A stretch of DNA of 25,373 nt. Source: JAWWPY01 sp964412845. GTDB taxonomy: Bacteria > Actinomycetota > Actinomycetes > Streptosporangiales > Streptosporangiaceae. Position 1 is the first letter of the stretch; each line of letters starts with the position of its first letter. Shown here in pieces: positions 19,458 through 25,373 of the stretch. The notes under the pieces are model-generated. The model was not told the DNA's origin and ran no database searches. It worked only from the letters and a program-made list of their open reading frames with translations. The stretch lies in assembly GCA_964412845.1 (NCBI GenBank), contig CAYPQM010000100.1, positions 1-25,373 on the forward strand. Direction: 5' to 3'. A program made the translations under genes and the position numbers.

Positions 19458-20915
19458 ATGCTTCGTCATGCCCGCGCCGGGCGGGCTGGCTCGGGCAGAC
19501 TGATCCCCATGCCTACACCCCGTGCCGCATTCCTCTGCGGCGTCGCGGCCCTGCTCGCGCTGGCCGGCTGCGGCTCGGGGGCGGGCCAGACGGAGTCATC
19601 CCCGGCGCCATCCCCCATCACCGCGACCGACCCGGCGACGCCGGGCTCCCCGGCAGCGGTGCCCGGCGCACAAGACTGGCTGACGTATCACCGCACCGAC
19701 GCGCGGACCGGCGTGGCTATCGGGTCCCCGGCCGCTGGGGCGCTCTCGCTGGCCTGGACGCGGCGGCTGGATGGGGCCGTGTACGGGCAGCCGCTGATCC
19801 TGGGCGATCTCGTGATCGCGGCCACCGAGGGTGACACGGTCTACGGGCTGGCCCGGGGCACCGGCCAGGTCCGCTGGCATACGCATGTCGGCACCCCGGT
19901 GCCCCGGGCCGACCTGCCCTGCGGCAACATCGACCCGCTCGGCATCACCGGCACGATGGCCTATGACCCCGGCAATGGCCTGGTGTACGCGGTCGCGGAG
20001 ACCACCGGGTATCACCACGTGCTGATCGGCGTGGACGTGGCCACCGGCGCGCTGCGAGTACGCCGCGACATCCCGGCCCCCGACGGCAACCCCCGGTACG
20101 ACCAGCAACGGGCCGCGCTCACCCTGCTGAACGGGCAGGTCTACGTGGCGTTCGGCGGCCTCGACGGGGACTGCGGGCCGTACCAGGGCTCCGTCGTCGC
20201 CATCCCGGTGTCGGGGCAGGGCGGGATCGCTTCATATCGCGTGCCGACCGCGCGGGAAGCCGGCATCTGGGCCCCGGGTGGCCCGGTCACCGGGCCGGAC
20301 GGCACCCTCTACGTGAGTATCGGCAACGGCGCGTCAACCAGGCCGCCGTTCGACGACAGCGACTCGGTCACCGCACTGTCCCCCAGCCTGCACCGCACGG
20401 GCCTGTTCGCCCCCACCACGTGGCCGCAGGACAACGCCAACGACCTCGACCTGGGCTCCATGTCCCCCGCGCTGCTGGGTAACGGGATGATCCTGTCGGT
20501 CGGCAAGCGGGGCACCGGGTACCTGCTCCGCGCCTCGGACCTGGGCGGCGTGAACGGCCAGGTCGACCAGGCCACGGTGTGCACGGCATTCGGCGGCCCG
20601 GCCGTGAACGGGACGATTGCCTACGTGCCTTGCGAAGGCGGCGGGATGGCGGCCGTGGACACCGCGGGCGGCCGGATCAAAGTCCGCTGGCGCGGCCCCG
20701 CCGCCGCCGAAGGCTCCCCTGTCCTCGGCGGCGGAGCGGTCTGGGTCGCCGACTGGGACTCAGGGACCCTCTACCAGCTCGATCAGGCCACCGGCCACAT
20801 CCGGCACCAGATCAGCCTGCGGTCGCCATTGCCGCACTTCGCTTCGCCGTCGTTGTCGGGCTCGCTTGCGTTCGTCGGCACCATGGGCGGGGTCGTGGCC
20901 GTCCGCGGCGTATGA
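19458..20915 (+). CDS. PQQ-like beta-propeller lipoprotein
   Basis: The 485-residue protein has a lipoprotein signal (AAFLCGVAALLALAGCGSG) with lipobox LAGC, then a Ser/Pro/Thr-rich linker and repeated beta-propeller blades of the PQQ_2 type: LAWTRRLDGAVYGQPLILGD, TVYGLARGTGQVRWHTHVGT, LYVSIGNGAS, and YQLDQATGHIRHQI near the end. It is expected to be anchored outside the membrane as a binding or assembly scaffold; PQQ-binding or enzymatic residues cannot be claimed. ATG 19458 is six bases after TATACT (leaderless); ATG 19509 would give a shorter, more typical signal peptide. Convergent with the LCP gene, seven bases apart. Confidence 0.85.
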   Translation: MLRHARAGRAGSGRLIPMPTPRAAFLCGVAALLALAGCGSGAGQTESSPAPSPITATDPATPGSPAAVPGAQDWLTYHRTDARTGVAIGSPAAGALSLAWTRRLDGAVYGQPLILGDLVIAATEGDTVYGLARGTGQVRWHTHVGTPVPRADLPCGNIDPLGITGTMAYDPGNGLVYAVAETTGYHHVLIGVDVATGALRVRRDIPAPDGNPRYDQQRAALTLLNGQVYVAFGGLDGDCGPYQGSVVAIPVSGQGGIASYRVPTAREAGIWAPGGPVTGPDGTLYVSIGNGASTRPPFDDSDSVTALSPSLHRTGLFAPTTWPQDNANDLDLGSMSPALLGNGMILSVGKRGTGYLLRASDLGGVNGQVDQATVCTAFGGPAVNGTIAYVPCEGGGMAAVDTAGGRIKVRWRGPAAAEGSPVLGGGAVWVADWDSGTLYQLDQATGHIRHQISLRSPLPHFASPSLSGSLAFVGTMGGVVAVRGV

Positions 20916-20922
20916 GGCTGGG

Positions 20923-21963
20923 TCAGGGCACCACCGACGGTGTCACCGTGGACTGATTCTGCTGGGCGAACGCAGCGACCTTGTCCTTCTTGATCGCTTG
21001 CCAGATCTGGCTGCTGACCTGGGTGTCGAGGAAGACTTTCTTCCCTACCGTGTGGGACGGGACCGTCAGGAACGTCCCCGCCTTGCCGCTCAGTGAACCG
21101 AGCTGGGTCGCCAGCGACATGAGCGCAGAGTTGCTGAAGTTGCTGTCCACGGTCAGCATGCTGGTCAGCGCGCTGAGCACGTGCACCGCCGTTGTCGGGT
21201 TGGTGAGCAGGTGACGATCGGCGAGCTTGAACAGGATCGCGCGGATGAGGTTCTGCTGGCGCAGTATCCGGGCCGACTCGGTGACCGATTTGTCCCGGGC
21301 GTAGTAGAGCGCCGTCACGCCGGTCAGGTGATTGGTCCCGGCCTGGAATTTATGCCCGAAGCTGGTGCTCGCCGCCGCGATGTCGACGTCGACGCCGCCG
21401 ACCGCGTCGATCATTTTAGCGACATGGCTGAAATCAACCCGGGCGTAGTGGTTGATCGGCACATGAGTGAACTGCTCGACCGTCTGCACCAGCAAGGTTG
21501 GGCCGCCAACCTGGAGCGCATCCTCGAGCTTGGTGCTGCCGACGCCGGGTACCTGAACCACGGCTTGCGGTGGTATCGACACCACGGCGCCCGCTTTATG
21601 GCCGGCGTTGATGTGCAGCATCATGATGAGACCGGTGAATTGCACCTTTGACGCCACAGGTGCGGCCGTGCCGGAGGGCAGGAATCCAGAGCCGGTGATC
21701 AGAACGGTCTGGCTGGCTCCGGAGGCCGGCAGCCCGCCGACGTGCACCCGCGGGACGTGGCTGACCAGGGCGTTGACGATCAGGAAGCCGGCCGCCACGG
21801 CGGCACCGATCAGGATCAGGACGCCCAGGATGGACAGCGCGACAGCACGTCTGCCGCGCCGCTTACGCCGGACCGGCCGCTCTTCTTCGACAATGGTGGA
21901 TGCCGAAGGATCCGTGGATCGCACGGATCCGGACCGGTCGCTTCCGCTGGACGGTCTGGTCAT
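20923..21963 (-). CDS. LCP (LytR-CpsA-Psr) family protein with degenerate active site
   Basis: This 346-residue protein has a basic cytoplasmic N-terminus (PVRRKRRGRRA), one membrane helix at about 41-65, and an extracellular LCP domain: GLIMMLHINAGHKAGAVVSI, VQTVEQFTHVPINHYARVDF, MIDAVGGVDVDI and LTGVTALYYARDKSV then RILRQQNLI. LCP proteins attach lipid-linked glycopolymers to peptidoglycan. The usual SIPRD active-site motif, whose Arg and Asp contact the pyrophosphate and its metal, reads SIPPQ here, so transferase activity may be lost. GGGGG precedes ATG 21963 by eight bases. It is divergent from the CapD-like gene and fits an envelope polysaccharide locus. Confidence 0.88.
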   Translation of the reverse strand: MTRPSSGSDRSGSVRSTDPSASTIVEEERPVRRKRRGRRAVALSILGVLILIGAAVAAGFLIVNALVSHVPRVHVGGLPASGASQTVLITGSGFLPSGTAAPVASKVQFTGLIMMLHINAGHKAGAVVSIPPQAVVQVPGVGSTKLEDALQVGGPTLLVQTVEQFTHVPINHYARVDFSHVAKMIDAVGGVDVDIAAASTSFGHKFQAGTNHLTGVTALYYARDKSVTESARILRQQNLIRAILFKLADRHLLTNPTTAVHVLSALTSMLTVDSNFSNSALMSLATQLGSLSGKAGTFLTVPSHTVGKKVFLDTQVSSQIWQAIKKDKVAAFAQQNQSTVTPSVVP

Positions 21964-22132
21964 TCCGCGTGCCCCCTTTGTCCAGGCAATGCCCGGTACG
22001 TCTCATCGACGGACAGCTGATCGGTTCCACGCAGCGCCCGAAACTCCCACCCAAATGGACGATTCCGCAGGTCCACGGCGATTTCGCCCTCCTGTGCTAA
22101 CGCTCCCGGCAACAAGACTACAAATGGTGTTC

Positions 22133-22157
22133 GGTAAGTTACACAGGGTAATGTACC
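22133..22157. promoter_or_regulatory. 10-bp dyad in the LCP/CapD divergent promoter region
   Basis: GGTAAGTTAC (22133-22142) and GTAATGTACC (22148-22157) form an inverted repeat matching at 8 of 10 positions with a 5-base spacer, in a locally AT-richer stretch. It lies 70 bases before GTG 22227 and 170 bases from the LCP ATG, inside the 263-base gap (21964-22226) that otherwise holds no gene. A candidate regulator site. Confidence 0.5.
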
Positions 22158-22226
22158 CCATGTGGCGCGCAGGAAGCCAGCGGTGGCGCCGATGCGCGGG
22201 GTGCAGCACAGGGGGACGGGGGCTGC

Positions 22227-24173
22227 GTGGACAACGAGGCGGTGGACGCAGGTTCGGCCAGCCTCCGGACGAGGCGGCCCTTCGGTGGCCGGCGGCGGGG
22301 CCGGGCCATCGCAGAAGCGTGCTACGACGCGGCGTGCTGGCTCTGCGGCCTGGCGGCGGCCACATGGGTGACTAGGGATCCGGCGAGCACCGAGATCGCG
22401 TCGGCCGATTTGGTGCGACTGGTACTGGCCATCTGCCTGCTGGCTGCCGGATCCGGCATGCTGGCCGGCCTCTACCGGGGCCGCTACCAGAGAGGCAGCC
22501 TCGATGAGGTGGTTGGCGTCGGGATGGCCTGTTGCGGCATGGCACTCGCTCTCGCCGCGTTCGGTGCCGCGTTGTCTGTCGGCCAGTGGGCAGAGTTGGG
22601 GACGATCGTCGGGGGCGTGCTGTTCGCCCTGCCCGCCATGCTGGGCGGACGGTACGTGCTGTTCGCGGTCCGCCAGCGATCGCGGGCGCCCTCGACCGCG
22701 GCTACCAAGATCATCGTTTTCGGTGCCGGTGAAGCAGGGTCGATCCTGGTCCGCCGGCTGAGCTGCCAGCCGGACGCCCAGTACCGGCCAGTGGCGATCC
22801 TGGACGACGATCCGGCCAAGCGGCGGCTGCGGATCCAGGGTATTCCGGTTCTCGGCGACCGCACCAAGATGGCGGAGGCGGCCACGCGGACCGGTGCCAC
22901 GGTCCTGGTCATCGCCCTCGCGCAGACCAGCGGGAGGACCATCCGCGACCTGACCGTCGAGGCGGAGAGCTGTGGGCTGACGCCGAAGGTGATCCCGTCG
23001 ATCACGGAGATGCTCAACGGCGGAGCACGCATCGAAGGGGTCCGTGATCCGCGCATCAGCGACCTGCTCGGCCGTCGGCCCGTCCAGACAGATGTCGCTA
23101 CAGTCGCCGGTCATTTTGCCGGTAAGCGGATCCTGGTCACCGGCGCCGGCGGGTCCATCGGGTCCGAGCTCTGCCGCCAGCTGCACCAGTTCCACCCGGC
23201 CGAACTGATCATGCTGGACCGCGACGAATCCGCCTTGCATGCCATGCAGCTGACCCTGCACGGCCGGGCGCTGCTCGACTCGGACGAGACGGTACTCGCG
23301 GACATCCGTGACGCACACCGGATCACGGAGGTCTTCGAGCAGTTCCAGCCGCAGATCGTCTTTCACGCCGCCGCGCTCAAGCATCTGCCTCTCCTTGAGC
23401 GATATCCGGCCGAGGCGCTAAAGAGCAACATCTGGGGCAGTCTCACCGTCCTGGAAGCTGCCGCCGCCAGCGGCGTCGAGTCGTTTGTGAACATCTCCAC
23501 GGACAAGGCCGCGGACCCGGTCAGTGTGCTCGGCTATTCCAAACGGATCGCCGAGCGGCTGACCGCTTACCTATCCGACCGTGCCGACGGAACCTATCTC
23601 AGCGTCCGGTTCGGAAATGTCCTCGGCAGCCGCGGATCCGTGCTGACCGCGCTCTCGGCACAGGTCGCCGCCGGCGGCCCGGTCACCGTGACCCATCCCC
23701 AGGTCAGCCGGTACTTTATGACCGCCGACGAAGCGGTTCAACTGGTCCTGCAGGCGGCGGTCATCGGCGGCGGCGGCGAGGTGCTTGTGCTGGACATGGG
23801 GGAGCGGGTGCTGATTGACGACATCGCGCGCCGACTCGCCGTGCACGCGGACAGTGAGATCGACATCGTGTATACCGGCTTGCGGCCCGGCGAGAAGCTG
23901 GCGGAGGTACTGCTCGGACGGGGCGAACTCGATGCACCGAGGACCCATCACGCCCTGATCCGGCACGCCACGGTGGCGCCACTTCACCCTGACCTGGTCA
24001 GCGGCATCGATCCCGAGGCAACCGCGGACCACCTGCGGGCGACCCTGGCCAGCTGTGCCGGCTATGTGAGCCCGGACCTGGCCCGGTCGGGCACCGACCG
24101 GTTAGCCCAGCAGAGTGCCACCAGCCGCTCCACCAACTGGTCGAGCAGGACCGCAGTATCGATGTATGCCTGA
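22227..24173 (+). CDS. FlaA1/CapD-type nucleotide-sugar 4,6-dehydratase/epimerase with membrane domain
   Basis: This 648-residue protein has the full architecture of polysaccharide-biosynthesis dehydratases: several N-terminal membrane helices (about 30-145), a first Rossmann domain (KIIVFGAGEAGSILVRRLS, near residue 163) and a second catalytic SDR-like domain (KRILVTGAGGSIGSELCRQL, near 298). NISTDKAADPVSVLGYSKR carries the TDK active-site block of UDP-GlcNAc 4,6-dehydratases (PglF/FlaA1), and FGNVLGSRGSV, HPQVSRYFMT and GLRPGEKLAE follow. It should make an early UDP-4-keto-6-deoxy sugar for capsule, O-antigen-like polymer or protein glycans. GTG 22227 follows a G-rich Shine-Dalgarno. The last 37 residues overlap the tyrosine phosphatase gene antisense. 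Confidence 0.92.
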   Translation: MDNEAVDAGSASLRTRRPFGGRRRGRAIAEACYDAACWLCGLAAATWVTRDPASTEIASADLVRLVLAICLLAAGSGMLAGLYRGRYQRGSLDEVVGVGMACCGMALALAAFGAALSVGQWAELGTIVGGVLFALPAMLGGRYVLFAVRQRSRAPSTAATKIIVFGAGEAGSILVRRLSCQPDAQYRPVAILDDDPAKRRLRIQGIPVLGDRTKMAEAATRTGATVLVIALAQTSGRTIRDLTVEAESCGLTPKVIPSITEMLNGGARIEGVRDPRISDLLGRRPVQTDVATVAGHFAGKRILVTGAGGSIGSELCRQLHQFHPAELIMLDRDESALHAMQLTLHGRALLDSDETVLADIRDAHRITEVFEQFQPQIVFHAAALKHLPLLERYPAEALKSNIWGSLTVLEAAAASGVESFVNISTDKAADPVSVLGYSKRIAERLTAYLSDRADGTYLSVRFGNVLGSRGSVLTALSAQVAAGGPVTVTHPQVSRYFMTADEAVQLVLQAAVIGGGGEVLVLDMGERVLIDDIARRLAVHADSEIDIVYTGLRPGEKLAEVLLGRGELDAPRTHHALIRHATVAPLHPDLVSGIDPEATADHLRATLASCAGYVSPDLARSGTDRLAQQSATSRSTNWSSRTAVSMYA

Positions 24174-24646
24174 GGCGGACCCCCGATGGGGTCAGGCACA
24201 TCGTCATCCAGGTGGTCCCCAAGCAGCGACTGGCGATCCCGGCCGCCGTGCGCCCGAGCCAGCCATCCAGCCAGCGGCTCGCCGGGTGACCTGGCCCCGA
24301 TCACCTCGCCACGGCGAACCAGTTCCTTCAGGGTGAACACGCGCGGCCACACCTCTGGCAACGTCACGACAGCATGCCGCACGTGCATGCGGGCCATGGC
24401 AATCACCAGGTCGGCGTGGGCCAGCTCCGTCGAGGTGACCTGACGACTACGGTGCGATCCGGTGTCCAGGCCGTAGGCGGCCATGGCCGTGACTGCCTCG
24501 GGAGGTGGCGGCTCACCCTGGCCCATCATTCCAGCCGAGTGAACTGGCGCCGCCACGCCGCGCCCGGCCAACCGGTTAGCGAGCAGCGCTTCGGTCATTG
24601 GGGACCGGCAAGTATTAGCAGTGCAAAGCACCAGAATGTCGGTCAC
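24062..24646 (-). CDS. Low-molecular-weight protein tyrosine phosphatase
   Basis: This 194-residue protein begins VTDILVLCTANTCRSPMTEA with the C-x5-R P-loop (C8, R14, S15) at the expected position, and has the general-acid block DVPDPIGG (D152). LMW-PTPs in exopolysaccharide loci dephosphorylate the bacterial tyrosine kinase that controls polymer length, matching the Wzz/CpsC gene that starts divergently at 24838. GTG 24646 is chosen because it places the P-loop at residue 8; the frame stays open upstream to 24877 but that stretch is AT-rich and would overlap the Wzz gene. The 3' end overlaps the CapD-like gene by 112 bases. Confidence 0.88.
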   Translation of the reverse strand: MTDILVLCTANTCRSPMTEALLANRLAGRGVAAPVHSAGMMGQGEPPPPEAVTAMAAYGLDTGSHRSRQVTSTELAHADLVIAMARMHVRHAVVTLPEVWPRVFTLKELVRRGEVIGARSPGEPLAGWLARAHGGRDRQSLLGDHLDDDVPDPIGGPPQAYIDTAVLLDQLVERLVALCWANRSVPDRARSGLT

Positions 24647-24761
24647 AGGACGATCCGCATATTGACCATCCCGTCCAAATAAGTCTCTGTTCGGGGATCT
24701 ACCTGGGACTGCCGTATTGAGCAGCGAGTAAGGGGCTACGTTCCTGTACTCAGAGTGATTG

Positions 24762-24783
24762 ATAGTACACTCATTGTTACTAT
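24762..24783. promoter_or_regulatory. Inverted repeat upstream of the Wzz-like gene
   Basis: Perfect 6-bp arms ATAGTA (24762-24767) and TACTAT (24778-24783) with a 10-base spacer overlap a second pair, GAGTG (24753-24757) and CACTC (24768-24772). They lie in the AT-richest part of the 191-base divergent gap (24647-24837), 55 bases before ATG 24838. Probably promoter or operator DNA; the elements are not resolved. Confidence 0.45.
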
Positions 24784-24837
24784 GCGGGGGCCGGTCAGAC
24801 TCAGGGATACCCGCAGCGCAAACAGGGCGGGGGACCC

Positions 24838-25373
24838 ATGACGGCTGAGTTCGGCGCCAATCCGACTCTTCGCTCATATCTCGGAGTCCTGCGGCGGCGA
24901 AAATGGTGGATTATCGGGGGTGCCCTGCTGGGCTTGGCGGCGAGTGCGGCAGTGCCATTTATTCAACCCAGGCAGTACTCAGCTACGGCTCAGCTGCTTG
25001 TGGAGCCAGCCAGCCAGACCTTGCTCTCGGGGACCGCGCTGCAACCGGTCACCGCGACCCAGGTGCAGACTGAGCTTCAGCTCATCACAAGTGCCCCTGT
25101 ACAGCGAGCGGTCCAGCGCCGATTGGGCAGCCGCCCGCCTGTGTCCGCCGTGCAGATCGCCGCGACAGACGTGATCTCCATCACGGCCGTCGCCGCCAGT
25201 CCCAGACAAGCCGCACGGATAGCCAATACCTACGCCACAGCATTTGTCGCTTACCAGCAGGGCGTCGCCAACGCCAACATGACGGCTGCCGAGGCGCAGG
25301 TGCGATCGCAGATCAGCTCGGTGAGCGCCCAGGTCAAGTCACTGCAGAACCAACCCGGCGCTGCAGCGGAAGC
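24838..25373 (+). CDS. Wzz/CpsC-type polysaccharide chain-length protein, N-terminal part (continues outside window)
   Basis: The frame is open to the window end (178 codons). MTAEFGANPTLRSYLGVLRR is followed by RRKWWIIGGALLGLAASAAV, a first membrane helix, then FIQPRQYSATAQLLVEP, the start of the Wzz/GumC periplasmic domain, and an Ala/Gln-rich helical stretch likely to be coiled coil (AEAQVRSQISSVSAQVKSLQ). In actinomycetes these often continue into a cytoplasmic BY-kinase domain; that part is not visible. ATG 24838 has GGGGG about five bases upstream. Together with the CapD-like enzyme, the LCP protein and the phosphatase it marks the edge of an exopolysaccharide cluster. Confidence 0.85.
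   Translation, partial: MTAEFGANPTLRSYLGVLRRRKWWIIGGALLGLAASAAVPFIQPRQYSATAQLLVEPASQTLLSGTALQPVTATQVQTELQLITSAPVQRAVQRRLGSRPPVSAVQIAATDVISITAVAASPRQAARIANTYATAFVAYQQGVANANMTAAEAQVRSQISSVSAQVKSLQNQPGAAAE

Noticed and set aside
24647..24877. Longer tyrosine phosphatase start
   Set aside because: It would place 77 unrelated residues before the P-loop, use AT-rich DNA and overlap the divergent Wzz-like gene.
1..25373. Mobile element, prophage, CRISPR or tRNA signals
   Set aside because: No transposase, integrase, terminal inverted repeats with target duplication, regularly spaced repeats or tRNA-like cloverleaf could be seen; the short tandem repeats are all inside coding tails or N-termini.

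Overview
The window is very GC-rich, with many GTG starts, G/C-biased third codon positions, ATGA-type gene overlaps and at least one leaderless promoter pair. It also carries the HATPase / XRE-DUF5753 / DUF397 trio. Together these point to a chromosome of a filamentous or otherwise large-genome actinomycete (Actinomycetota). I cannot name genus or species. I see no tRNA, rRNA, CRISPR array, insertion sequence or integrase. No gene-free stretch exceeds 300 bases; the longest are 526-767 and 21964-22226.

Region A (1-11.6 kb) looks like one biosynthetic locus on both strands. It holds a glycosyltransferase cut by the window edge, two coupled SAM methyltransferases, a minus-strand group (LPG-synthase-like membrane protein, GTP cyclohydrolase II, acyltransferase 3), and an 836-residue CDP-alcohol phosphatidyltransferase/sulfatase fusion. 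A second minus-strand group has four genes in overlapping stop/start register: a medium-chain dehydrogenase, a 6-pyruvoyltetrahydropterin-synthase-like protein with unusual active-site residues, a 76-codon ORF resembling a glycosyltransferase N-terminus, and a histidine phosphatase. A truncated ECF sigma factor and its anti-sigma factor lie between the groups. The combination of GTP ring opening, pterin-synthase fold, glycosyl, methyl and acyl transfer, and membrane phospho-alcohol chemistry suggests a purine-derived, glycosylated and probably membrane-associated metabolite of unknown structure. This is the best candidate for an undescribed system here.

Region B (11.7-16.5 kb) holds a secreted N,N-dimethylformamidase-beta-like lipoprotein with no conventional start codon at its signal peptide, a methyltransferase, an HATPase read in frame into an SRPBCC domain, and the divergent XRE/DUF397 regulator pair.

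Region C (16.6-20.9 kb) is a MarR - MFS - SGNH hydrolase set on the minus strand, divergent from a PQQ-like beta-propeller lipoprotein. The two divergent starts are exactly symmetric about one dyad that contains both -10 elements.

Region D (20.9 kb to the end) is the edge of an envelope/exopolysaccharide locus: a degenerate LCP protein, a FlaA1/CapD-type nucleotide-sugar dehydratase, a low-molecular-weight tyrosine phosphatase and the start of a Wzz/CpsC-type chain-length protein that continues outside the window.
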